Origin: a candidate division Hyd24-12 bacterium UBA5074
GTDB lineage: Bacteria > Fermentibacterota > Fermentibacteria > Fermentibacterales > Fermentibacteraceae
DNA length: 12,438 nt
Assembly: GCA_002414865.1 (NCBI GenBank)
Contig: DIAQ01000028.1
Location: 3,222-15,659 of the forward strand
Direction of reading: 5' to 3'
Positions 6,801-12,438 of this stretch are shown here, piece by piece. Positions within the stretch are counted from its first letter, which is position 1; every line of letters begins with the position of its first letter. The translations under genes and the position numbers were made by a program. Below the pieces are notes generated by a model, which saw only the letters and a list, made by a program, of their open reading frames with translations, ran no database searches and was not told the origin of the DNA.

Positions 6801-8399
6801 CGTCTGGATCTGCGACTGGTAGTATGAGCCCATGTAGCTGAGGGAATCCCTCTTCAGCTCGCGCTCCATGTAGTTCGCTATGGCGATGCCGTACTGGGTC
6901 TCCTGGATCCAGTCATGCTCCTGCGTCATCCCGCTGTCGAACTTCGATGCGAGGTCCTGGAGTGACAGCCTTATCCTCTGCACCTCGCGTTCGAGGCCGC
7001 TCAGCTCCTGCCTGTCGGCGTCGCTGCCGCGGGTCTCCGCGATGCGGCCGACCTCCTCGACCGACAGGGCGAGCGCGTCGGTGGAGGCTCTGCTGTCCGA
7101 AATGAGCCTGCTGAGCTCGCGGTTCATCTCGTGCATGTCCATCTCGCCCACCGGGAGCGACTGGGAAGCCTCGAGACTGCTGATCTGGACGAACATCTGC
7201 CTGAGGGCCGCTTCCTCGTCCTCGATGATCTCCACCATGTCGAGGTCGCCCGAAGTGTAGGCCTGCTCCTTGAGCTCGGCGAGGCCGAGCCTTATCCTCT
7301 CGAGGCGCTCGCGCTCGGCCTGGTACTGCTCGTCGCGTGAGGTGGAGGTTCCGAGGAAGACATCCGAGTAGTCCGTGGTCGACTGGTGCTCCTCCAGCAG
7401 CCTCTCGTACCTGGCGATGGCCACCGGCAGGTCCTCCGCCCCCAGTGCGCAGTTGGCCATGGCCAGCTCGAACTCCGATCGGAGCTCCGTCGACGGCACC
7501 TCTTCGAGCACCCTTTCGGCCAGGTTATAGGCTTCCTGATACTTCTGCTCGCGCATGAAGACCCAGACCTTGCCCAGCATACCGACGTCGTAGTACGCGC
7601 TGAATGGCGAGATCCTGTCATAGAGCTGGTGAGCCCGCTCCAGGTCGTTCTCGTCGGCCACGATCTGGGCAAGGGCTATGCGGGCCCTGTCGGCCAGGTC
7701 GTTGTCGTCCTGCTGGGAGCGGGTGTTCGCAAGTATGCCCTCCAGAGCCGACTTGGCGGAAGGGATATCCCCCTCCTCCACATAAGCGACCGCGGTGAGG
7801 TACTCGGCGAGCGGCGCGTATTCGCTCTGCGGACCGATCAGGGCAAGCATCCGCCGGGCTTCGGAGAAGTTCCCGAGGTTGTGGTTGGACAGGGCGGCGG
7901 CGATACGGGCGAGGTCGAGATGGGTGAACCCCGGGTAGGAGGTGTTGAGCTCGTCGTAGTAGGCGAGCGCGGCCTCGAAGTCCTGGAGCTCGAAGTTGAT
8001 GAGCTCCAGGCGGAACAGAGCGTCGGGGTAATAGGAGCTCTCGGGGAAGTTGGCCACGACCGACTCGAAGGCTTCCTTCGCCCAGACGATGGAACCTGTG
8101 GTGTAGAGTTCCTCTCCGAGGCGGAAGGCGCTCTCCGCGCTGGACACGATGGCCTGGTCGCGCCTCAGCTGGACGAGCTCGGCCTCGATTCTCGCGAGCC
8201 TGGTCTCCTCGCGGACGATCTGGTCCTCGAGGCCCGTGAGCTCGTCATGGGCTCGCTGGAGCAGCTCGTCGAGGTTCCCCCTGTCCTCCATGACGGGAGG
8301 CTCCTCCTGCTGCGCCATGCACGGACCGCCGGGGATTCCCAGCAGGAGGAGCAGGGGAAGCAGCCGGCCGATGCGCCGTGCCCTCGAGGATGGAATCAT
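3819..8399 (-). CDS. giant periplasmic coiled-coil/TPR scaffold protein (GltD/GltE- or CpoB-like)
   Basis: A 1526-residue protein. The signal peptide is about residues 1-29 (LLPLLLLLGIPGGP, likely cleavage after CMA); the cysteine has Pro before it, so it is not a convincing lipobox. Residues about 40-85 are a charged coiled coil, followed by a first TPR block (about 90-345). A second charged, helical, coiled-coil-like region (about 355-560) is followed by a long TPR block (about 565-1420) with typical units such as ALYSMGYCLDRMGDPRGAV and KLGWTHYLLSDYLRSAATF. A Pro/Ala/Thr/Gly/Glu tail (about 1447-1519) ends in GCFLWPF. ATG at 8399 follows the stop of the barrel gene directly. TPRs bind proteins, so the likely role is a periplasmic scaffold linking the inner-membrane stator to the outer membrane. 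The N-terminal coiled coil plus TPR order is that of CpoB/YbgF; the size and context are closer to the TPR parts of the Glt machine. The exact repeat count was not determined. Confidence 0.9.
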   Translation of the reverse strand: MIPSSRARRIGRLLPLLLLLGIPGGPCMAQQEEPPVMEDRGNLDELLQRAHDELTGLEDQIVREETRLARIEAELVQLRRDQAIVSSAESAFRLGEELYTTGSIVWAKEAFESVVANFPESSYYPDALFRLELINFELQDFEAALAYYDELNTSYPGFTHLDLARIAAALSNHNLGNFSEARRMLALIGPQSEYAPLAEYLTAVAYVEEGDIPSAKSALEGILANTRSQQDDNDLADRARIALAQIVADENDLERAHQLYDRISPFSAYYDVGMLGKVWVFMREQKYQEAYNLAERVLEEVPSTELRSEFELAMANCALGAEDLPVAIARYERLLEEHQSTTDYSDVFLGTSTSRDEQYQAERERLERIRLGLAELKEQAYTSGDLDMVEIIEDEEAALRQMFVQISSLEASQSLPVGEMDMHEMNRELSRLISDSRASTDALALSVEEVGRIAETRGSDADRQELSGLEREVQRIRLSLQDLASKFDSGMTQEHDWIQETQYGIAIANYMERELKRDSLSYMGSYYQSQIQTAYQEGDSSRAQGLIQQRLNETGALQGRIQSSAAVCATLFEEYLANFPESRFSADVLVRLAQLYYDLDNSAYLDRIASSADTQGFVLEDYSRSVDLYQRVLTNYPGSEVEDVALYSMGYCLDRMGDPRGAVTSYQRLLAEHPQSTLAPETFIRAGDFYFDSFDFDSAFVYYSMILDYPGTDPDLFQLGIYKLGWTHYLLSDYLRSAATFAYLIEDSKTMDSLGVPRRGGAMVNESVEYMAHDFMEQTNYPSVLLASRFLDSFQDDSVTYQVLDQMGLFYEESGYWADAISSYGALLQRFPDSPQAPFIQARIAASFEGSGDQQAATEARETLVAQYGAGSAWAQTYGTTETATVVDSIRSMSLEQTIGYYHAQAIANREDPVLSRQNYEALASRVQTYLQDYPASRQNYDFKFFLGDAYYALGRYIDAGDAYLSVAMDSSSAVRKEDACVNACGSYFTAYAELTGIDSALVRQKQLEATNFYMTSFPGGQYIDQFLFSAGGYAYNAGDYESARSSYMTLYNNCPSSQYVARSARFIAAAFEAQSMFTQAEEWYGRAQDAAARTGEDLGEDFDLLAATAAYRDASSLAESEDTASLIQAAQRFEESANSHPEAAVAPNALYDAAETYAKAGAIDDAMRVFDDLARRYPQNELASQGLLRSAFLAREAGRFLEAGNVYLSAYRQFPTAPDVGSALFSASLSYEDAERMDLAIQVYDQLISSGTASAEVMTTVYGKYGEYLYERNDYARSRQMFQDCITIYDQYRQGDTYYPAMSAFYLGEMAFTDYSIVGATVATAQSKTQMMQATEAWYGKALTYFTDVWFMAACVRAGELYEDYANEIGYMDPPEGLDETGIQAFYDQLYPVMESYLQKALQVYQTAVEKAISANISNEWVFRAADHLELLSPGTVNSLGGLPGWRGAPAATPADTTQTPAGTDIEPGQEGFGGEAGQTQGEAVESPQSGASSASAEQGTSGSPAAGGTEPAEEEGKGCFLWPF

Positions 8400-9329
8400 C
8401 TAGTCCTGCTCTTCCAGGAGGTCCCTGAGCCGCTGCAGCTCTTCCTCGGCCGCCCTTCTGCGGGACTCGAGTTCCTGCAGGCGCTCACGCGCCCGCTGGA
8501 TCCTCTCCCTCTCGCGCTCGAGCTCGAGCCTCCGGGCGCCCACCAGGGGTCCGAAGCGGGACTCGACGGCGAGAGTGAACTTGGAGTTCTGCATGACATC
8601 CCACTGGTCCTGCAGATCCGGCGGGGCGATGGTCTGCTCGAATTCGGCCCAGGCGGCCATGATCGTGAAATGGTTGCTCACGTCGTAGGATGCGCCGAGG
8701 TTGAGGTCGCGGCCGTCCTGCTCGAACGAGAGCGAGAAATTCTGCGAGGGCTGGTAGACTGCGGAGCCGAAGAGGCCATGGGCCCACTTGCTGCCCGTTC
8801 CGACGGCGCCGTTCTCGACGACTCCGACGAAGCGGCCGATGCCTATGCCCAGGCTGATCGTGACCGGGATGCCGGTCATGAGCTGCAGGTTCTTCGAGGC
8901 CACGCCGTAGGCCGACCAGTTCTGCGCATGGTCGTACGGATACGGATTGCCGTGCTCGTCCTCGAAACAGTCGATGTATTCCTCACCAGAGATGTTCTCG
9001 ACGCCTATCGCGAACGCCGGCACCGTGATGCCCTCTGAGATGATGGCGATCTTCGCATTGCCTGCCACTCCCCCGTCGCCGAGGAAGGACACGCCAACCT
9101 GGGCGATCCTGAAGAGGCCGATGTCCAGGTGCCCGGTGATCGTGAACTCGCTGTTGCTGCCTGAGGCGTCCGTGACGGAGTAGGTGGAGCCGGCGAGGCC
9201 GATCTCCACCTCTGAATGTCTCAACACATAGGCGTCGGGCGAGTCGAGCACGCCCGAGCGGCTGTACGGAAGTGAGCCTGCGTATAGCGCTCCCGAACAG
9301 ACAACAAGGGCCGCAGCCCATAGCTTCAT
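8400..9329 (-). CDS. outer-membrane beta-barrel candidate with C-terminal coiled coil
   Basis: A 309-residue protein and the first gene of the operon. ATG at 9329 has GGAGG (9337-9341) 7 bases upstream. The signal peptide is about residues 1-17 (MKLWAAALVVCSGALYA). Residues about 30-258 alternate polar and hydrophobic residues as in short transmembrane strands (for example SEVEIGLAGSTYSV, FTITGHLDIGLF, PVTISLGIGIGRFVGVV and LNLGASYDVS), with Gly- and aromatic-rich turns, resembling YjbH-like or PorV-like barrels. Residues about 263-309 are an uninterrupted, highly charged helix rich in Arg, Glu and Leu, predicted as a coiled coil. In the Glt and Nfs machines, barrel proteins form the outer-membrane part; this could be the counterpart. 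The helical tail should project into the periplasm, possibly to meet the coiled-coil start of the TPR protein. The barrel assignment is from sequence pattern only. Confidence 0.82.
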   Translation of the reverse strand: MKLWAAALVVCSGALYAGSLPYSRSGVLDSPDAYVLRHSEVEIGLAGSTYSVTDASGSNSEFTITGHLDIGLFRIAQVGVSFLGDGGVAGNAKIAIISEGITVPAFAIGVENISGEEYIDCFEDEHGNPYPYDHAQNWSAYGVASKNLQLMTGIPVTISLGIGIGRFVGVVENGAVGTGSKWAHGLFGSAVYQPSQNFSLSFEQDGRDLNLGASYDVSNHFTIMAAWAEFEQTIAPPDLQDQWDVMQNSKFTLAVESRFGPLVGARRLELERERERIQRARERLQELESRRRAAEEELQRLRDLLEEQD

Positions 9330-9336
9330 AAGCCAG

Positions 9337-9341
9337 CCTCC
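9337..9341 (-). promoter_or_regulatory. ribosome binding site of the first operon gene
   Basis: Minus-strand GGAGG, 7 bases before the ATG at 9329. It is a near-ideal Shine-Dalgarno site and fixes the start of the barrel gene. Confidence 0.7.
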
Positions 9342-9380
9342 ATTGGAGAGCCGTGTGGCCAGGACTCAAAATGCTTCGTT

Positions 9381-9409
9381 ACTATTCTCTGTCCGGCCTT
9401 TCCGGTCAA
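9381..9409 (-). promoter_or_regulatory. predicted promoter of the motor operon
   Basis: On the minus strand TTGACC (9404-9409) and AATAGT (9381-9386) are separated by 17 bases, which fits a sigma-70-type promoter (5 of 6 and 4 of 6 matches). Transcription would begin near 9374, leaving a leader of about 45 bases before the barrel gene. No second convincing promoter was noticed inside the operon. Confidence 0.5.
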
Positions 9410-9437
9410 CGACGGGAGTCCTCTCTTCGGTTGACCG
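9403..9437. promoter_or_regulatory. inverted repeat joining the two divergent -35 boxes, possible operator
   Basis: CGGTCAAC (9403-9410) and GTTGACCG (9430-9437) are a perfect 8-bp inverted repeat separated by 19 bases. Each arm contains the -35 hexamer of one of the two outward-facing promoters. It may be a binding site for a shared regulator, or the symmetry may simply reflect two good -35 boxes placed back to back. The arms are probably too far apart for a stable hairpin. Confidence 0.4.
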
Positions 9438-9460
9438 ATGCAGCGGGCAATCCTTAGTTT
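9431..9460 (+). promoter_or_regulatory. predicted promoter of the propeller/Ig-like gene
   Basis: TTGACC (9431-9436), an 18-base spacer, then TAGTTT (9455-9460). The -10 box is weak but keeps the key TA....T bases. Transcription would begin near 9467, leaving a leader of about 33 bases before the TTG start. Confidence 0.4.
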
Positions 9461-9487
9461 CACCTTGATGTACCATGCCTGTCGGCC

Positions 9488-9493
9488 GGAGGT
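9488..9493 (+). promoter_or_regulatory. ribosome binding site deciding a TTG start
   Basis: GGAGGT ends 6 bases before TTG at 9500. The nearest in-frame ATG is five codons later (9515), and using it would remove part of an already short signal peptide. An ATG at 9475 is in another frame. Confidence 0.65.
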
Positions 9494-9499
9494 TCCATC

Positions 9500-12328
9500 T
9501 TGTCCACGGCGCTGATGTTACTGGCCACGATACTCACAAACCCCGCATCCCTGTGGGAGGTTCCTACAGGCCTCCCCCCCCGGGGAGGTCCGCTGCTCGC
9601 CCCGGCTCCCGGCGGGCGGATGGACATTCTCGTCCCGCTCGGCGACAGGGGACTCGGTGGCTGGGATTATACCGGCACGGCGCTCGCGGCATTCCCTCTC
9701 TCCTCATCGGAAGGCGTCAGTTTCAGGCCTGCCGCCTTCGAAAGCGGCGAGGGGCGCTTCCTCATCTGCTACGCGGACAACTCGGGCGGCCTGCATCTCG
9801 TCGACAGGAGCGGCGCCGAAGCTCCGGGCTGGCCCGTCAGGATGGGCTCCGGACCCGTCACTGCCATTTCCGTTCTCGATCTCGACGACGACTCGAGCTA
9901 CGAGTTCGCGCTGGGCACGGCCGACGGCCTCATCCGCCTCTACGACGAGTCCGGAGAAGACCTGCCGGGCTGGCCCGTGGACCCGGGCGCGCAACTCCAG
10001 TGGTCTCCCACGCAGGTCTCAATCGGAGGATCAGGCGAAGGGGCCGTCGCAGCCGCCATCACCAACACGAGGCTGGCCATCTACACAAGGCAGGGGCAGC
10101 TGCTGCCGGGCTGGCCGGTCACGATGGGGTACGCCATAGGCGCGCCTCCGGTCTCGGCCGACATGAACGGCGACGGAATGGCGGACATCGTGTTCCCGAC
10201 CCAGGACAGGAGGATCAACGTGCTCAGCCTGAGGGGGGCTCCCCTTCCGGGCTGGCCATACCTGCTCTCGACCAGGGCTCTCCAGGGCTCGTTCGCCCTG
10301 GGCAGGCTCGACGATCTCTCCGACAGGCCGCAGCTTGCCGTCGCCACCGAAGACAGCCTGGTATATCTCCTCGATTCGGACGGCACCCTGGCCGGCACCT
10401 GGAGATGGCCCAACCGCGCCTCGTCCAAGCCTGTTCCACCCATCGTGGTCCCGTCCAGAGGCGGGCTGGTCGTCATGACCGCGAGCGACGACGGGATCAT
10501 CGAGAGCTGGGACGGAGAAGGAATCGATGTTTCCGATGCCCGCTTCGACCTCGGCGAGGGAATCGTCTCCACCCCGGCAGCGGGCGACATCAACGGAGAC
10601 GGCCGGATGGAGCTGGTCGTCATGGGAAGATCAGGTCTCCTGGCCGCCTGGTCCCTGGGGAGTCCGATCCCGGGCGGCTGGCCGCAGCAGGAGTCCGACT
10701 CCAGGAACTCCGGATGCTACGGCATCAGCTTTCTGACCGGGATTTCCGTGGAGGAGATCTCCGGTGAATTCACCGGAGACATAACCATACGTTTCACCGC
10801 CTCCTCCCAGCAGTTCTCAGGTATCGCGGTGGCCTACTCCACGGATGCGGGATACACCTGGAGGACGACTGACAGCTACGCACGGAGTGGGAATTCGATC
10901 GTCTGGCACAGCAGGGAGGACCTGGGCAGCTCCGACGAGCCGGACTGCCTGGTGCGGATCACCCCCCTCTCCCAGTCGGGTCCGGGAAGGGCTGGCATCT
11001 CGACCATCTTCCATGTGGACAACAACCTGCCTCCAGTCATCTATCTCGGGTTCCCCGTGCCGTCGGAGAACGGCCGAGTGGTCATACCTTATGCCGTTGA
11101 AGAGCCGGAGGGGGACATCATCCAGATCCAGGCGCAGGCTTCGCCGGACGGCGGCTCCACGTGGACGACGGCCAGGCTTTCGGGCATGACCGTGGAGGTC
11201 GATCCCTGGCTCTACGGTGAGCCCTTCCTGTGGGATCCAGGCGATGTCCTGCAGGGGGCGGACAGCTCGCGCGTCGTCCTGAGAGCCAGGGCGGCGGATG
11301 ACGACCCGGGGCAGTGGGCCTTTCTCCGGGGGTTCCGACCCGACAGCTCTCTGGTTCCCACAGCCCAGGTCGTGCCTCCGGACGCGGAGGCCGGAGACGC
11401 CGTCAGACTGGGCATCAGAACCGTCTCCCCCCTCCTTTCGGACAGCACGCTCCCCGGTTTCGAGTTCTCTGTCGATGGGGGCGCGTGGAGCCGGGCCACC
11501 ATCATAGAGCGGCAGCTCGTCACGACCGGCGGCTTCTCCTACGAGATCCTCTGGGATTCGGACAGCGACATGCCCGGAACCGCCTCGCGCTCGGTGAGGG
11601 TCCGCGCCATCACGCCGCCTGGCGGATCAGGCACCGCGGTTCCCTCCGCCCCGTTCGCGATCGACGACAATTCCGCCCCCGGTGTGAGGATCACCTCTCC
11701 AGGCAACTACGAGATGTTCGACGGACTCGTCCCCGTGGGGTTCGACATCACGGACAGGGAGGGCGACGAAGTCGGCCTCCTACTGGAATACCGCTCGAGG
11801 GGCGGAGATACCTGGACCAGGGCGGACGGGCTGGTTGCGAACGGCCCGTTCGGCCCTGCCGAGTACAGGTCCACCGTCCGCTGGAGTTCCGGGGAGGACC
11901 TTCCCGGACAGGCGGCCGCCGAGGTGGAGATACGCCTCCTCGCATTCGACGGGGACACCACCAGGTCTGCGCCTGCCGGCCCCGTCGCACTGCGCAACTC
12001 CGCGCTCCCCTCCGTCTTGCAGGCGAGCGTCTCCTCGGTCGACGAGGCCGCCGGCGAGGCGACGATCAGGTTCGAGCTCGAGGATCCGGGCGAGAGGACG
12101 CTGGGTGTGGCGCTCTCGTGGAGCACGGACTCGGGGCTGACCTGGCACGCGGGAACGATCTCGGGCGATGTGGCCGGCCTCAGGAGCCCCGTCTACTCCG
12201 GAACCCTGAGATGGATGTTCGGAGCGGACATACCCGATGCAGGGGGCTCGGTGTTCATGAAGCTCATCCCGATCTCTTCGGAGACGGCAGGCCCCTCGAG
12301 GCTGATGGAAGTGGTCCTGGCGCCCTAG
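9500..12328 (+). CDS. exported FG-GAP/VCBS-type beta-propeller protein with five Ig-like modules
   Basis: A 942-residue protein starting at TTG with a strong ribosome binding site. The signal peptide is short and lacks basic residues (MSTALMLLATILTNPAS). Residues about 20-400 form a propeller-like region: W-P pairs at 111, 158, 205 and 252 are exactly 47 residues apart, with related sites near 65, 303 and 394. Loops DMNGDGMAD (221-229) and DINGDGRME (363-371) match the Ca-binding DxNxDG motif of FG-GAP/VCBS repeats. Residues about 420-942 are five Ig-like modules, each with an S-x-D-x-G-x-TW motif and a later Trp (W469, W578, W685, W795, W905). No enzyme motif, LPXTG site, type 9 secretion tail or C-terminal helix is seen; it ends in MEVVLAP. 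Likely role: surface or secreted adhesin-like or binding protein. It is divergent from the motor operon, so co-regulation is possible but unproven. Confidence 0.88.
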   Translation: MSTALMLLATILTNPASLWEVPTGLPPRGGPLLAPAPGGRMDILVPLGDRGLGGWDYTGTALAAFPLSSSEGVSFRPAAFESGEGRFLICYADNSGGLHLVDRSGAEAPGWPVRMGSGPVTAISVLDLDDDSSYEFALGTADGLIRLYDESGEDLPGWPVDPGAQLQWSPTQVSIGGSGEGAVAAAITNTRLAIYTRQGQLLPGWPVTMGYAIGAPPVSADMNGDGMADIVFPTQDRRINVLSLRGAPLPGWPYLLSTRALQGSFALGRLDDLSDRPQLAVATEDSLVYLLDSDGTLAGTWRWPNRASSKPVPPIVVPSRGGLVVMTASDDGIIESWDGEGIDVSDARFDLGEGIVSTPAAGDINGDGRMELVVMGRSGLLAAWSLGSPIPGGWPQQESDSRNSGCYGISFLTGISVEEISGEFTGDITIRFTASSQQFSGIAVAYSTDAGYTWRTTDSYARSGNSIVWHSREDLGSSDEPDCLVRITPLSQSGPGRAGISTIFHVDNNLPPVIYLGFPVPSENGRVVIPYAVEEPEGDIIQIQAQASPDGGSTWTTARLSGMTVEVDPWLYGEPFLWDPGDVLQGADSSRVVLRARAADDDPGQWAFLRGFRPDSSLVPTAQVVPPDAEAGDAVRLGIRTVSPLLSDSTLPGFEFSVDGGAWSRATIIERQLVTTGGFSYEILWDSDSDMPGTASRSVRVRAITPPGGSGTAVPSAPFAIDDNSAPGVRITSPGNYEMFDGLVPVGFDITDREGDEVGLLLEYRSRGGDTWTRADGLVANGPFGPAEYRSTVRWSSGEDLPGQAAAEVEIRLLAFDGDTTRSAPAGPVALRNSALPSVLQASVSSVDEAAGEATIRFELEDPGERTLGVALSWSTDSGLTWHAGTISGDVAGLRSPVYSGTLRWMFGADIPDAGGSVFMKLIPISSETAGPSRLMEVVLAP
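9677..10690 (+). repeat. 47-residue GWP propeller repeats (protein level)
   Basis: Residues about 60-397. Each unit ends in a turn such as DLPGWPV or LLPGWPV and continues with a variable strand, a D-x-N/D-x-D loop and a strand such as DIVFPTQD. Four consecutive Trp residues (111, 158, 205, 252) are spaced by exactly 141 bases; later spacings drift (51, then about 91 for two units), suggesting about seven or eight blades. Confidence 0.65.
10757..12325 (+). repeat. five tandem Ig-like modules of about 109 residues (protein level)
   Basis: Residues about 420-942. Second Trp landmarks at 469, 578, 685, 795 and 905 are 109, 107, 110 and 110 apart. First landmarks (W454, W555, W663, W772, W882) sit in motifs such as DAGYTW, DGGSTW and DSGLTW. 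A conserved W-x-x-x-x-D-L/M/I-P/G stretch followed by VRVRAI-like strands completes each unit. The units differ in sequence, so the duplication is old. Confidence 0.65.
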
Positions 12329-12438
12329 CCCGGACCTGCCGCCAGCTCGCTCCTGCCTCCGGCCAGCATGAAGGTCAGAGGCGCCCTGCGCCTCGCGAGC
12401 CTCAGCATCTCACAGGCTGTCGAGCGGATGTCCCACTG
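12325..12438 (-). CDS. probable C-terminal end of a convergent gene (cut by window edge)
   Basis: The minus strand stays open from the right edge to a TAG at 12325-12327 (37 sense codons), ending in LTFMLAGGRSELAAGPG. Codon use (GC-ending codons, AGG for Arg) looks like the neighbouring genes, and the stop falls exactly on the stop of the plus-strand gene through a shared CTAG, a common arrangement for convergent genes. The fragment is too short to assign a family, and chance openness in GC-rich DNA is possible. Confidence 0.45.
   Translation of the reverse strand, partial: QWDIRSTACEMLRLARRRAPLTFMLAGGRSELAAGPG

Noticed and set aside
8312..8399. TPR protein as a lipoprotein (Cys27 near the end of its hydrophobic segment)
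   Set aside because: The residues before the cysteine are Gly-Gly-Pro, which does not fit a lipobox; ordinary cleavage after CMA is more likely.
7386..9038. 550-codon plus-strand open frame
   Set aside because: It crosses the junction of two coupled minus-strand genes and encodes Gly/Val/Arg/Glu-rich sequence without motifs; it is a shadow frame.
1..9329. A conventional TonB-ExbB-ExbD nutrient import operon
   Set aside because: There is no TonB-dependent receptor plug, siderophore or cobalamin gene; two unlike TolRs, FHA-like domains and a giant TPR scaffold point to a Glt/Nfs/Tol-type machine instead.
9393..9405. Small CCGG-CCTTT-CCGG hairpin as a terminator or operator
   Set aside because: Four-base arms in GC-rich DNA are expected by chance, and it sits in the promoter spacer with no T-run.
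9475..10767. 430-codon plus-strand frame starting at an ATG just before the propeller gene
   Set aside because: It overlaps the propeller gene in another frame and yields an Arg/Gly/Pro/His-rich product. The TTG frame has the ribosome binding site, signal peptide and repeats.

Overview
The window is GC-rich chromosomal DNA (about 60-65% G+C by eye) that is almost wholly coding. Arg AGG is used freely and starts include ATG, GTG and TTG, all placed after GGAGG-type ribosome binding sites. The proteins point to a didermic (two-membrane) bacterium: signal peptides, an outer-membrane barrel candidate, a TolQ/TolR motor, and a VCBS-type secreted protein. No taxonomic marker is present. The style (giant TPR proteins, GWP-type propellers, serial Ig-like modules) recalls uncultured FCB-like or Fermentibacteria/Eisenbacteria-like lineages, or Myxococcota relatives, but this is an impression.

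Positions 9329 down to 1 hold one tightly packed minus-strand operon of seven genes, the last running off the window. In order of transcription they are: an outer-membrane barrel candidate with a C-terminal coiled coil; a 1526-residue periplasmic coiled-coil/TPR protein; a 152-residue exported protein; a TolQ/ExbB/MotA-family protein with a long extra N-terminus; two different TolR/ExbD-family proteins; and a bitopic protein with two FHA-like cytoplasmic domains, one membrane helix and a Gly/Ala-rich periplasmic part. The joints are a direct stop-start junction, two TGATG overlaps, a 27-bp gap, a 3-bp gap and an ATGA overlap. This parts list (one TolQ, two TolRs, a GltG-like FHA protein, a large TPR protein and a barrel) matches what is known of the Agl-Glt gliding machine and the related Nfs sporulation machine of Myxococcus xanthus, and more loosely Tol-Pal with CpoB. 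The likely product is a proton-driven trans-envelope machine encoded in one transcription unit. Its real job (gliding, surface polymer movement, envelope maintenance) cannot be read from the sequence.

Positions 9330-9499 are a 170-bp divergent control region. Two outward-facing promoter-like sites carry identical TTGACC -35 hexamers, which lie in the arms of a perfect 8-bp inverted repeat.

Positions 9500-12328 hold one plus-strand gene for a 942-residue exported protein. It has a beta-propeller part with a strict 47-residue GWP repeat and Ca-binding DxNGDG loops, followed by five Ig-like modules of about 109 residues. Its stop overlaps that of a probable convergent gene fragment (12325-12438, minus) in a shared CTAG.

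No RNA gene, insertion sequence, CRISPR array or clear hairpin terminator was seen.
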